Notes: generated by a model not told the origin, from the letters alone. DNA of 64,000 bases from Paenibacillus planticolens (GCF_013141725.1 NZ_WHNZ01000012.1:310001-374000); one strand, 5' to 3'. Positions 45,569 through 54,061 are shown, counted from the first letter of the stretch. Translations and numbers: made by a program.

Positions 45569-46200
45569 CCCTTCGACTCCCTTTCCTCGTGAATTTTCAT
45601 ATACTCTTCCGTGATCACATAATGGTTGACATTTTCTTGGTACATGAACATTTCCACTTCCAGCGGACTTGGTTCTTCATTAAATTTCTTTTTAAACAAA
45701 TGATTAAAGAAAATGACCATCCCTACACCGATGCCAAGCGAATACGGAATTTGCAGAATGAGAGGATGTTCTACCTTTTTGCCCGTCATCAGCTCATAGA
45801 TCCTTTGATGAACCTCCATCATGGACACATCCGCATGGAAATTCATAATTGCCAGCCCCGAACCAATGAACAATAAGAGCCACACCAAACCAATCAGCAC
45901 AGGGCTCACTTTTTTATAATCAGAATAAATTTCAAGGAGCACATGGGGTTCGCCAAAATGTTCAATTTGCAGTTCCGGGTAGATCGCCTTCACTTTTCGT
46001 ACAATCAGCATCATATCAATCAGGACGCGATTGCCATCCTCCTGCTGCGGCTTATGAATAATCAGCTGATTCAATGCTGTTTCATATTCAGGCTCCACAA
46101 ATACTTGAGCGATATGTCGAAGCTGTACGACGCTTCCCTTGCGAACGCGGGCTCTTCGTCTGAGCCGGATATACAATTGCGGAGCTCCAGTCTTCACCAT
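45565..46200 (-). CDS. spoVAA: Stage V sporulation protein AA
   Basis: A 211-residue protein with a hydrophilic N-terminal part (about 1-100), two membrane segments (about 100-120 and 150-170) and a charged tail. IRLRRRARVRKGSVVQLRHIAQV and FNEEPSPLEVEMFMYQENVN match the family. It is the first gene of spoVAA-AB-AF. A SigG-type promoter lies about 50 bases upstream. Confidence 0.9.
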   Translation of the reverse strand: MVKTGAPQLYIRLRRRARVRKGSVVQLRHIAQVFVEPEYETALNQLIIHKPQQEDGNRVLIDMMLIVRKVKAIYPELQIEHFGEPHVLLEIYSDYKKVSPVLIGLVWLLLFIGSGLAIMNFHADVSMMEVHQRIYELMTGKKVEHPLILQIPYSLGIGVGMVIFFNHLFKKKFNEEPSPLEVEMFMYQENVNHYVITEEYMKIHEERESKG

Positions 46201-46251
46201 GGCATGGGCTCACTCCCTTCAATAGGTACGGGTATCATCCATGTATAGGGG

Positions 46252-46281
46252 TAGTATGCAAAATGTTTCCTCCCCATAATC
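46252..46281 (-). promoter_or_regulatory. Candidate SigG promoter for spoVAA-AB-AF
   Basis: Minus strand GATTA (-35, four of five to GHATR), exactly 18 bases, then CATACTA (-10, perfect match). It sits about 50 bases before spoVAA. Forespore SigG control of spoVA is known in B. subtilis. Confidence 0.65.
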
Positions 46282-46382
46282 GCCTGCTCCAATGGTAAAT
46301 TCTCCAGGAATAAAGCTGCCCTCCTATTGGCATAGTAAGAAATGAATACCGATAACTTATTCCATATAAAGAAGGTGATAAC

Positions 46383-46592
46383 ATGGCAAAACTGGCGTTA
46401 ACACTAGTTATTATTGGTGCGCTGAATTGGCTTTTAGTTGGGCTCTTCGAATGGGATTTAGTTTCAGCTTTACTGGGTGGGGATTCCCATCGGGAATCTT
46501 CGGTTTTAAGTCGCATCATCTATACCATTGTCGGCTTATGCGGAGTTTACTGCGTAAGATTCTACTCCGACACCCGATATTCGGCCAGATAG
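46383..46592 (+). CDS. DUF378 membrane protein
   Basis: A 69-residue protein with two membrane segments (about 5-22 and 46-64). The LTLVIIGALNWLLVGLFEWDLVSALLG block is the DUF378 signature. ATG follows GAAGGTGATAAC. It is on the plus strand and separates spoVAA from sigF, which are adjacent in B. subtilis. Function unknown. Confidence 0.85.
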   Translation: MAKLALTLVIIGALNWLLVGLFEWDLVSALLGGDSHRESSVLSRIIYTIVGLCGVYCVRFYSDTRYSAR

Positions 46593-46606
46593 ATGCGTAG
46601 GACAAT

Positions 46607-46656
46607 AAAGAAAGCCGCCATACCCAGCAGATTCATGGGTAAATAGCGGCTCTTTT
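46607..46656. terminator. Bidirectional terminator between DUF378 and sigF
   Basis: AGCCGC...GCGGCT outer stem with inner ACCCA/TGGGT, flanked by A-rich left and TCTTTTTC right sequence. It serves the convergent DUF378 and sigF genes. Confidence 0.8.
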
Positions 46657-46666
46657 TCATGTTTAA

Positions 46667-47422
46667 TTATTGGGCAATCTGATCTTTAATCGATTGTAAA
46701 ATCTTCTTTTCCAACCGCGATACTTGAACTTGGGAAATGCCCAGCCTGCTGGCTACCTCAGACTGTGTCTGATCCCGGAAATAGCGGAGGTACACAATGA
46801 GTCGTTCTCGCTCAGAAAGCGTTCCGATAGCCTCGTTAAGCGCAAGCTTCTCGAACCATTTTTCACCGGTTTCATCGGAGATTTGATCCATTAACGTGAT
46901 CGGGTCTCCGTCATTCTCGAAGACGGTCTCGTGAATCGATGAAAGCGGCTTATTGGCTTCCTGCGCGAAAACAACTTCCTCCGCCGTGATCATAAGCTCT
47001 TCTGCCACCTCTTTAATCGTAGGAAGCCTGCCAAGCCGTTTGGATAACTCGTCCTTCGTCTTACGAATCTTATTGGCCAGTTCTTTGAGCGAACGGCTAA
47101 CTTTGAGTGTTCCGTCATCCCGAAGGAAGCGCTGGATCTCGCCGATAATCATCGGCACCGCATAGGTTGAAAACTTCACATCATAGGACAGATCGAATTT
47201 ATCAACGGATTTCAGTAATCCGATGCAACCGATCTGGAACAAATCTTCGGCTTCGTATCCCCGGTTCAAAAAGCGTTGAACCACAGACCAGACCAAGCGG
47301 ATATTGCAGCTGACGAGTGTTTCTCTGGCGAGTCCATCTCCGGATTGGCTGAGGGCGATTAACCGTTTGACTTCCGAATCGTCTAAATAACTGTGAGAAG
47401 CATGCTTCAGATCGACATCCAT
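46667..47422 (-). CDS. sigF: RNA polymerase sigma factor SigF
   Basis: The first forespore-specific sigma factor, 251 residues. Region 2 with GYEAEDLFQIGCIGLLKSVDKFD and VKFSTYAVPMIIGEIQRFLRDDG, region 3 and region 4 ending with ASRLGISQVQVSRLEKKIL (helix-turn-helix). Controlled by SpoIIAB and SpoIIAA, encoded upstream in the same transcript. It is followed by a bidirectional terminator. Confidence 0.97.
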   Translation of the reverse strand: MDVDLKHASHSYLDDSEVKRLIALSQSGDGLARETLVSCNIRLVWSVVQRFLNRGYEAEDLFQIGCIGLLKSVDKFDLSYDVKFSTYAVPMIIGEIQRFLRDDGTLKVSRSLKELANKIRKTKDELSKRLGRLPTIKEVAEELMITAEEVVFAQEANKPLSSIHETVFENDGDPITLMDQISDETGEKWFEKLALNEAIGTLSERERLIVYLRYFRDQTQSEVASRLGISQVQVSRLEKKILQSIKDQIAQ

Positions 47423-47433
47423 AGATCAAACCC

Positions 47434-47880
47434 CTAATTGTATAAAGCTTTTTTAGATTCAATTCGCTTCAACATGTTTATTTTGGTTCCGATTCCGACG
47501 GCCGTCACAACTTCCACTTCGTCCATGAAATTTTCCATAATCGTGAATCCCATTCCGGAGCGTTCGAGTTCCGGCTTGGATGTGTAGAGAGGCTGTTTCG
47601 CTTGTTCCAAATCATCAATGCCTGAACCCTTGTCCTCAATCGTAATTCGGACCACGTCATCATCAATTTTCGTAGTAATGGTTATTACACCATCCGGTTT
47701 ATTGTTATAACCATGAATAATCGAATTCGTCACAGCCTCGGATACAACCGTTTTGATATCGGTTAATTCATTCAAAGTTGGATCTAATTGCGATACGAAA
47801 GCAGCAACAGCTACACGCGCAAAGGCTTCATTCTCCGAACGACTGGCAAACTGAAGTGTCATAAAGTTCGGCTCGCTCAT
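47434..47880 (-). CDS. spoIIAB: Anti-sigma F factor SpoIIAB
   Basis: A 148-residue GHKL kinase that binds and inhibits SigF and phosphorylates SpoIIAA. The ATP-binding N box [14 protein letters not shown] box with EDKGSGIDD and the [13 protein letters not shown]2 region are all visible. It overlaps spoIIAA by four bases (ATGA) and precedes sigF by 12 bases, the standard operon. Confidence 0.97.
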   Translation of the reverse strand: MSEPNFMTLQFASRSENEAFARVAVAAFVSQLDPTLNELTDIKTVVSEAVTNSIIHGYNNKPDGVITITTKIDDDVVRITIEDKGSGIDDLEQAKQPLYTSKPELERSGMGFTIMENFMDEVEVVTAVGIGTKINMLKRIESKKALYN

Positions 47881-48230
47881 AGTGCAACCTCCAGACTGGA
47901 CATTGCATTACGCTCGTTATCCTGTATCGATACGATTTTGAACATGCCGGAAAGCTCAAACAAGCGGTAGACTGCAGGTGAAACGTCACAAACGACCATC
48001 TTGCCGCCTTTGCTCGTAATTTGCTTATAGCGACCGAGAATGACGCCTAGGCCTGAGCTGTCCATGAAAGAAAGATCCTTCAAACTCAGGATCACGTGAT
48101 GCGTATGCTCTTTGGCAATCGCTTCCTCCATCCTTGCCTTCACAACATCGGCAGTATGGTGATCCAGCTCGCCTTTCAATCTAACAATCAGCGCTCTTCG
48201 GCCTTGCTCGAATTCAATTTGCAGGCTCAA
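47877..48230 (-). CDS. spoIIAA: Anti-sigma F factor antagonist SpoIIAA
   Basis: A 117-residue STAS-domain protein that releases SigF from SpoIIAB when dephosphorylated. MDSSGLG contains the phosphorylated serine, Ser58 in this numbering, as in B. subtilis. I chose the TTG at 48230: GAGGGGA lies nine bases upstream, the N-terminus ([10 protein letters not shown]) aligns with the Bacillus start, and the length is the same 117. A GTG three codons upstream is an alternative. It starts the spoIIAA-spoIIAB-sigF operon. Confidence 0.95.
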   Translation of the reverse strand: MSLQIEFEQGRRALIVRLKGELDHHTADVVKARMEEAIAKEHTHHVILSLKDLSFMDSSGLGVILGRYKQITSKGGKMVVCDVSPAVYRLFELSGMFKIVSIQDNERNAMSSLEVAL

Positions 48231-48304
48231 CCTGTTCACTCCCCTCAGCTGAGAGACTTTGAGCTAACACTCAAAGATCTCTATAGTAAGTCATGAGACT
48301 TATG

Positions 48305-48332
48305 TTTCTACAACTGAGTTGGGAACTCCTGC
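48305..48332 (-). promoter_or_regulatory. Candidate SigH promoter for spoIIAA-spoIIAB-sigF
   Basis: Minus strand GCAGGAGTT (-35; consensus RNAGGAWWW), 12 bases, then GTAGAAA (-10; consensus RNNGAAT, last base mismatched), about 75 bases before spoIIAA. The spoIIA operon is SigH-dependent in B. subtilis. Confidence 0.55.
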
Positions 48333-48340
48333 CCCCCGAC

Positions 48341-48375
48341 AAAACTAGAAGAAAACCGCTAAAACTAGAAGAAAA
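48341..48375. repeat. Two 15-base direct repeats
   Basis: AAAACTAGAAGAAAA occurs at 48341-48355 and 48361-48375, spaced by CCGCT. It lies between the dacF end and the spoIIA promoter. It may be part of an intergenic repeat family; no function is evident. Confidence 0.7.
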
Positions 48376-48401
48376 GTGTGATTATTCGCGGAATCTCACC
48401 C

Positions 48402-49583
48402 TTAATCCGTATGGAACATGTGTGACGTAGTCCGTTTGAAAAGCATCCACCATGACGCTTTATCTACGGCAACTGGGGACTCCAGCGGATACTCGCTTAG
48501 CACAGCATCGCCGCTGTAAACAACAATTTTGCCGATTGGCTGGCCCAATGAAATTGGCGCTCGCAAGTTTGTATCCAGCTGCAGCTCATGTCGAATGTTA
48601 TCCGTAGCCGTTCCCTTTTTCATCAAAATACTGTAATTTTGCTTCGCAACTAACGGAACTGTCGAAACCTGCCCCTTATTTACTGTGAAATTTCCGAGGC
48701 TATCGCCTGATTTGAATAAAGGATAGTTCATATATTGGGCAAAAGCGTAGTCAAACAGCTTCGTAACCTCAGCGTTCCGCGTTTTGGTGTTCGGTTCTCC
48801 AAGCACCACGGCCACGACACGCAAATTATCCCGTTTGGCCGTTGCCGATAAACAGAACTTCGCTTCGCTTGTGTATCCCGTTTTGAGGCCATCTGCACCG
48901 CTGTAGAAACGCACAAGCTTATTCGTATTCACCAACCAGAACGGTTTTGGCGAATCTTTTCGCAGATAGTCCTGATAAACGCCTGTAAATTTCGTAATCT
49001 CTTCATGTTTAAGCAGTTCTCTGGACATGACAGCAATATCGTTTGCTGTTGTATAGTGATTAGCGACTGGCAGTCCGTTACAGTTTGAAAAATGTGTGTT
49101 TTTCATACCTAACTGCTGCGCGCGCTCGTTCATCATTTGCACAAAATTTTCCTCGGATCCTGCAATTTTCTCCGCCATAGCCACGGAAGCGTCATTGCCG
49201 GAAGCCATTGCAATACCTTTCAGCATTTCTTGGACCGTCATTTCTTCGCCTGGCTCCAGAAAAATTTGCGAGCCGCCCATGGAGGCCGCGTACTCGCTGA
49301 CACGAACTTTCTCATCCATTTTAATATTGCCTTTGTCAATGGCTTCCATGATTAACAGCATCGTCATAATCTTCGTAATACTAGCTGGCGGGAGCTTGGT
49401 ATCCTTGTTTTTTTCAGCGATGACCGTCCCCGTATCCGCATCCATCAAAACCGCAGACTGCGCATTCGGCGTTAAATCCACCATCGGCGCTTTCTTCTCT
49501 TCCGCATAAGCTGCCGGTAAGATCAGCATCGCACATAACTGTAAACAGATTAAACTGAATAGCCCTTTTTTTCTAATAGCCAT
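48402..49583 (-). CDS. dacF: D-alanyl-D-alanine carboxypeptidase DacF
   Basis: A 393-residue secreted serine DD-carboxypeptidase. Signal peptide (about 1-27), SITKIM (SxxK), SGN and KTGYT motifs, and a C-terminal PBP5-type domain plus amphipathic anchor. DacF in B. subtilis is made in the forespore and trims cortex cross-links. Position upstream of spoIIAA is the same, which distinguishes it from dacB. Confidence 0.93.
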   Translation of the reverse strand: MAIRKKGLFSLICLQLCAMLILPAAYAEEKKAPMVDLTPNAQSAVLMDADTGTVIAEKNKDTKLPPASITKIMTMLLIMEAIDKGNIKMDEKVRVSEYAASMGGSQIFLEPGEEMTVQEMLKGIAMASGNDASVAMAEKIAGSEENFVQMMNERAQQLGMKNTHFSNCNGLPVANHYTTANDIAVMSRELLKHEEITKFTGVYQDYLRKDSPKPFWLVNTNKLVRFYSGADGLKTGYTSEAKFCLSATAKRDNLRVVAVVLGEPNTKTRNAEVTKLFDYAFAQYMNYPLFKSGDSLGNFTVNKGQVSTVPLVAKQNYSILMKKGTATDNIRHELQLDTNLRAPISLGQPIGKIVVYSGDAVLSEYPLESPVAVDKASWWMLFKRTTSHMFHTD

Positions 49584-49837
49584 TGTACCCCTCCTGTGAG
49601 ATATGAAGTGAAATCCAGATGCTTGCAGCTTGAATGACTGCTAATCAGTGTTGACGATTTTCCTTCAAAATATTCCAAAGCAAGGAAATAAAGCATAAAC
49701 AAAAAATGCAAACTCAGGTGTGCCAACTTAACGCTGAAAAACAAGCTGAAAATAGCTAGTTCTGCCTGAGCTAAGGCTATATAAGAGCGTTAATTTTACA
49801 GCGCACACGCTGATGCAGGTCCTCATCCCTCGCCAAG

Positions 49838-50307
49838 CGGTATATCCGCTGCGGGGCCGGTTTTTCACCCACGAGACGTCCTTTTCGGACGTCTCACTGC
49901 AGTTCCAGGCCATCTCGGCTACCGAGAAGGCCTTTTTCGCCTTCTCGCGCGGCATATCCGCAGCGCGGCCGGCTTTCGGCCCACGAGACGTCCTTTTCGG
50001 ACGTCTCACTGCAGTTCCAGACCATCTCGGCTACCGAGAGGGCCTTTTTTGCCTTCTCGCGCTGCATCCCCCGCTGCGCGGCCAGCTTTTCACCCACGAG
50101 ACGTCCTTTTCGGACGTCTCGCTGCAGTTCCAGACCATCTCGGCTACCGAGAGGGCCTTTTTCGACTTCTCGCGCAGCACATCCCGCCGCGGGGCCGGCT
50201 TTTCACCCACGAGACGTCCTTTTCGGACGTCTCGCTACAGTTCCTGGCCATCGCGGCTACCGAGAGGGCCTTTTCCGCCTTCTCGCACGGCATATCCCGC
50301 TGCGCCC
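49838..50307. repeat. Four tandem 113-base units, each with two hairpins
   Basis: Four units start with a variable 35-base part (CGGTATATCCGCTGCGG-like) and share GAGACGTCC-TTTTC-GGACGTCTC (49873, 49985, 50098, 50211) and CGAGARGGC-CTTTTT-GCCTTCTCG, joined by ACTGCAGTTCCAGACCATCTCGGCTAC. Period is 112-113 bases; a partial fifth unit follows. The hairpin stems have nine pairs. On the minus strand loops read GAAAA and GAAAAAG. Strong G+C bias relative to its neighbours. The rest of the 49584-50376 gap (49584-49837) is AT-rich and presumably holds the dacF promoter. Confidence 0.9.
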
Positions 50308-50319
50308 ATTCTTATATGC

Positions 50320-50362
50320 AAAAAAGCTATCCCAAAGGTCAGAATGACCTGAGAGATAGCTC
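50320..50362 (-). terminator. Terminator after pdp
   Basis: Minus strand AGCTATC...GATAGCT outer stem with an inner AGGTCATTCTGACCT hairpin, followed by six T, 14 bases after the pdp stop codon. Confidence 0.8.
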
Positions 50363-50376
50363 CATTTAGCAGATAT

Positions 50377-51678
50377 TTAAACAATCACATCATAAATCAA
50401 TTGTACGGGAGCAGGCTTGCCAGACTCAATGCGATAAGCCCCTTGGATCATGGTGGTAACTTCCGCTACATTCTCCCGATTCGCATGAATGGTGCAGATG
50501 GATTCACCGGCTTTGACAGCGTCGCCGATTTTCTTATTCAGCGTGAGTCCTACTGCATAGTCGATCTGATCTTCTTTCTTGGCGCGTCCCGCTCCGAGAA
50601 GCATGGCGGCAATCCCGATTTGTTCCGCGTCAATCTGATTGACATAGCCTTCCTGCTCCGCCGGCACCTCGAAATGATACGCAGCGGTCGGCAGCAGTTC
50701 CGGCTGATCCACCACATTCGGATCGCCTCCCTGACTCGCCACAAAACGTTTGAACGTGTCCAGCGCCTTCCCTGTCATCACAATGTTGCGAACAGCTTCC
50801 TGCGCCTTGTCAAAGCTCTCAAAAACTTTACCGAGGAGCGACATATAGGCCGCTACAGAAATCGCGACTTCCGTCAGCTCCTTGTCGCCGGTGCCGCGCA
50901 GCACCTCGATGGATTCGCGGATTTCATTCGCGTTGCCGATTTCGCGCCCGAGCGGCTGCTCCATATCCGTGATCATCGCAATCGTGTTGCGGTTCAATTT
51001 GACGCCGATATCGACCATGGTGCGGGCAAGCACTCTTGCGTCTTCCACGGTTTTCATGAAAGCGCCTGAACCGATCTTCACATCAAGGACGATCGCATCG
51101 GCGCCGGAAGCAATCTTTTTGCTCATAATGGAGCTGGCAATCAGCGGAATAGAATCAACCGTTGCGGTTACATCCCGGAGGGCGTACATCTTCTTATCCG
51201 CCGGAGCCAAGTTGCCGCTCTGACCGACGATAGCGATTTTATTCGTGTTCACAGCGGTAATAAAATCTTCTTTCGACAACTCGATCTGAAAGCCCGGAAT
51301 GGATTCCAGCTTATCTACGGTTCCGCCCGTATGGCCAAGGCCCCTGCCTGACATCTTGGCAACAGGAACACCGAGAGAGGCCACGATTGGTCCAACAATC
51401 AGGCTAATTTTGTCGCCTACCCCGCCCGTGGAGTGCTTATCTACTTTGATGCCGGAAATCTCCGATAAATCGATCATTTCTCCTGAGCCTGCCATAGCCA
51501 TCGTAAGCGCGGAAATCTCTTCGCTGGTCATGCCATTGAAGAAAATGGCCATTAACAGCGATGACATTTGATAATCCGGAATATCTCCTTTTGTGTAGCC
51601 ATTTACGATAAAGTTGATCTCTTGCTCAGTTAACACTTCACCCGACCGTTTCTTATGTATTAGATCTACCATTCTCAT
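50377..51678 (-). CDS. pdp: Pyrimidine-nucleoside phosphorylase
   Basis: Cleaves uridine, thymidine and deoxyuridine with phosphate to the base and ribose 1-phosphate. The 433 residues show MRMVDLIHKKRSGEVLTEQEI, KHSTGGVGDKISL (phosphate site, about 84) and SGRGLGHTGGTVDKLESIPG. Part of a nucleoside salvage group with two purine nucleoside phosphorylases and deoB. Confidence 0.96.
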   Translation of the reverse strand: MRMVDLIHKKRSGEVLTEQEINFIVNGYTKGDIPDYQMSSLLMAIFFNGMTSEEISALTMAMAGSGEMIDLSEISGIKVDKHSTGGVGDKISLIVGPIVASLGVPVAKMSGRGLGHTGGTVDKLESIPGFQIELSKEDFITAVNTNKIAIVGQSGNLAPADKKMYALRDVTATVDSIPLIASSIMSKKIASGADAIVLDVKIGSGAFMKTVEDARVLARTMVDIGVKLNRNTIAMITDMEQPLGREIGNANEIRESIEVLRGTGDKELTEVAISVAAYMSLLGKVFESFDKAQEAVRNIVMTGKALDTFKRFVASQGGDPNVVDQPELLPTAAYHFEVPAEQEGYVNQIDAEQIGIAAMLLGAGRAKKEDQIDYAVGLTLNKKIGDAVKAGESICTIHANRENVAEVTTMIQGAYRIESGKPAPVQLIYDVIV

Positions 51679-51718
51679 TACAAATTCCTCCCAAGCATTA
51701 TCATCATGATAGAAATCG

Positions 51719-51746
51719 AAAAAAGGGAGCTGCCAGAGCCCCCTTA
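51719..51746 (-). terminator. Terminator after the cupredoxin gene
   Basis: Minus strand AAGGGGGCTCTGGCAGCTCCCTT imperfect hairpin followed by six T. Confidence 0.65.
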
Positions 51747-51761
51747 GAACTATTATTCCGT

Positions 51762-52145
51762 TTATTGAACTACTAATTTTGCTTTCATCTTAGCATGGCC
51801 TTCGCCGCATGGAAGTATGCAATCAATCTCATATTCTCCGGGCTTGTCAAACGTAATTTCTTTGGATGGGTTTTCTTTATCCAACTTGATATCCAGTCCT
51901 TTGATTTCGATAGCGTGTACGCCTTCTTTCAAAGACAAGGAAACTTTCGTAGGCTCACCCTTTTTGATCGTGTAGTCAGTTGAATCAAATTGCCAGTTGG
52001 AAGCGGCAATCTTAAGCTGTTGCATCTTGCTGCCGGCTGCCTCTGCTGCTTTCGCGTCTTGGCGTTCAGAGATATCTTGAAAAAGGACTCCCAGCCCCAA
52101 TGCGCCCGCAAGTATAAATAACACAAAGAAAATCCACTTTTGCAT
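51762..52145 (-). CDS. Membrane-anchored cupredoxin with CuA-type site
   Basis: A 127-residue protein: N-terminal membrane anchor (about 5-23), then a beta-sandwich cupredoxin domain (about 45-127). A CuA-like ligand set is present: His78 (GVHAIEIKG) and Cys109-x3-Cys113-Gly-x2-His117-x2-Met120. The Glu found between the cysteines in cytochrome oxidase subunit II is replaced by Leu/Pro. The ATG at 52145 follows a GGGG site; an upstream ATG overlaps it. Function inferred: electron transfer or copper delivery outside the membrane. No oxidase genes are nearby. Confidence 0.8.
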   Translation of the reverse strand: MQKWIFFVLFILAGALGLGVLFQDISERQDAKAAEAAGSKMQQLKIAASNWQFDSTDYTIKKGEPTKVSLSLKEGVHAIEIKGLDIKLDKENPSKEITFDKPGEYEIDCILPCGEGHAKMKAKLVVQ

Positions 52146-52265
52146 GCATATCCCCCTCATAATGTGTTCACTTCATCTATTCTACCTAACATCGCGAGAC
52201 AATCCCATACAGGTTTAGTGGCAAATCTTTGAATATTTTGTGACGGAATTGTGAATGCCCCTTCG

Positions 52266-52292
52266 TAAAAACATCCCCCTTACCGGGGGATA
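52266..52292 (-). terminator. Terminator after the first purine nucleoside phosphorylase gene
   Basis: Minus strand ATCCCCC...GGGGGAT hairpin followed by GTTTTTACG. Confidence 0.65.
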
Positions 52293-52360
52293 TTCTTCTT
52301 ACTATTTCCCATCGTACCGCAAATTACACACCATTCCGCCTGTACCGAATTTGGAAGCCT

Positions 52361-53215
52361 CTATCCCAACTGCACTTCGCGCACAAAGGCTTTGACCAAA
52401 GCGATAAACTTCGGCTTCGTCCGATTCGCAACCGCTACAACCTGCTCATGCGTGAGCGGCTCCAGCTCCTCGCCGACCGCCATATCTGTAATGCAGGAGA
52501 TTCCCAGCACCTTAAGTCCTGTATGACGCGCTGCAATAACTTCACCCACTGTAGACATGCCAATAGCATCTCCGCCAATTCGAGCGAGCATCGTCAGTTC
52601 AGCCGGCGTACAATACGTTGGTCCTGTAATGCCCGCATAAACGCCTTCCTGCAGCTTCAGCGGCACGCCATCCTCGCCTACAACCGTTTCTGCCAGCTTA
52701 TGAGCCAACGCCCGGTATTCGCGGTTATACGCTTCGGACATATCCGGGAAACGAACGCCCAGCTCGCTGTGGTTAGGTCCGATTAGCGGGTTATCGCCCG
52801 TCATGTTGAGATGGTCGCTAATGACCATAAGATCGCCGGCTTTAAAACCGCGATTCATACCGCCTGCCGCGTTCGTCATCACGACGGTTTGAACGCCGAT
52901 GGCTTTCATGACATAGACAGGGAATACGACTTTTTTCATATCATAGCCTTCGTAGTAATGAAAACGTCCCTGCATCACGATGACTTGCTTGCCTTCTAAT
53001 GTGCCTGCGACAAAGCGTCCTTCGTGCCCTTCCACTGTAGAAACAGGGAAATGCGGCACATCGCTGTAATCAATCGCAATCGGATTTTCCACTTGATTGG
53101 CCATATCGCCAAGACCCGAGCCCAATACAAGGCCGATAGCCGGCGCGACATTGCCTAGTTTTTGCTTAATAAACGCTGCAGCTTCATTAATTTTCTCTAT
53201 GTAAGTCATTTCCAT
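52361..53215 (-). CDS. Purine-nucleoside phosphorylase paralogue with altered base site
   Basis: A 284-residue member of the trimeric PNP/MTA phosphorylase family (IGLVLGSGLGDMANQ, HFPVSTVEGHEG, NAAGGMNRGFK, FPDMSEAY). Residues that decide base choice in this family differ from its neighbour: Cys202 in GPTYCTPAE where the neighbour and human PNP have Glu, and Asp244 in CITDMAVG where they have Asn. Asn to Asp at this position is seen in MTA phosphorylase, where Asp binds 6-amino purines. So adenosine-type substrates are inferred, not shown. It lies 18 bases after its paralogue. Confidence 0.85.
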   Translation of the reverse strand: MEMTYIEKINEAAAFIKQKLGNVAPAIGLVLGSGLGDMANQVENPIAIDYSDVPHFPVSTVEGHEGRFVAGTLEGKQVIVMQGRFHYYEGYDMKKVVFPVYVMKAIGVQTVVMTNAAGGMNRGFKAGDLMVISDHLNMTGDNPLIGPNHSELGVRFPDMSEAYNREYRALAHKLAETVVGEDGVPLKLQEGVYAGITGPTYCTPAELTMLARIGGDAIGMSTVGEVIAARHTGLKVLGISCITDMAVGEELEPLTHEQVVAVANRTKPKFIALVKAFVREVQLG

Positions 53216-53233
53216 GGTGATCTCCTCTTCTAA

Positions 53234-54061
53234 TTAAATAGCCTCAATAATGCCCAGGACTAGTTTCAAAAACTTTGGTTTTACTTGCTCTGTCGTCTCC
53301 ATCACTTCGGCATGGGAGAGCGGCTGATCCAAAATACCGGATGCCATATTGGAAATGCAGGAGAAGCCCAGCACTTCAATTCCCGCATGACGGGCAACGA
53401 TGACCTCAGGAACTGTGGACATACCGACGGAGTCTCCGCCTAATGTACGGAACATGCGAATCTCAGCAGGGGTTTCATAGTTAGGTCCAAGCAGACCGAC
53501 ATAAACGCCTTCTTGCAGTTTAAAATCTTGGGAAGCCGCCACCTCATGCGCCAATTTGCGCAGACGTTTGCTGTAAGCTTCCGACATATCCGGGAAACGC
53601 ACGCCCAGCGCAGCGTCATTCGGTCCGGTCAGCGGATTGCGGTAAGTCAAATTCAAATGATCGCTGATCACCATCAAATCGCCGACTTGATAGGACTCGT
53701 TAATTCCGCCCGCAGCGTTCGTAACGATTAACGTTTCTACGCCTAATTCTTTCATCACGCGAACCGGGAAAGAAACAGTTTCAGCGCCATAGCCTTCATA
53801 AGCATGGAAGCGGCCTTTCATGACTAATACCTGTTTGCCTTTAATTGTACCGACAACCAGCTCTCCGGCATGGCCTTCTACCGTGGATACCGGAAAATGC
53901 GGAATGCGCGAATAATCAACGACGATCGGCTGCTCAATAAGATCAGCAAGAACACCAAGGCCTGAACCTAGAATGAGTCCGATTTGCGGTTTGATATTCG
54001 TTTCCTTCGAAATAAAGGCGGCCGCCTCTTGAATCTTTTGAATCATGGATGTTTCTGACAT
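53234..54061 (-). CDS. punA: Purine-nucleoside phosphorylase (6-oxopurine type)
   Basis: Cleaves inosine and guanosine with phosphate. The 275 residues carry the trimeric PNP pattern IGLILGSGLGVLAD, NAAGGINESYQVGDL and GMSTVPEVIVARH. The base-binding Glu196 (GPNYETPAE) and Asn238 (CISNMAS) are both kept. It lies between deoB and the altered paralogue and is about equally long, so the pair looks like a tandem duplication. It is the best candidate for the orthologue of B. subtilis pupG. Confidence 0.94.
   Translation of the reverse strand: MSETSMIQKIQEAAAFISKETNIKPQIGLILGSGLGVLADLIEQPIVVDYSRIPHFPVSTVEGHAGELVVGTIKGKQVLVMKGRFHAYEGYGAETVSFPVRVMKELGVETLIVTNAAGGINESYQVGDLMVISDHLNLTYRNPLTGPNDAALGVRFPDMSEAYSKRLRKLAHEVAASQDFKLQEGVYVGLLGPNYETPAEIRMFRTLGGDSVGMSTVPEVIVARHAGIEVLGFSCISNMASGILDQPLSHAEVMETTEQVKPKFLKLVLGIIEAI

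Noticed and set aside
49838..50307. CRISPR array or integron-like element at the 113 bp repeats
   Set aside because: Both repeat and spacer parts are conserved between units, so there are no variable spacers, and no integrase or cas gene is adjacent. XerD at 55390-56289 is the housekeeping recombinase.
49813..50352. A 179-codon open frame through the palindromic repeat array
   Set aside because: The repeat period is 112-113 bp, so the frame changes between units and the repeated peptide is not kept; no ribosome binding site is seen.
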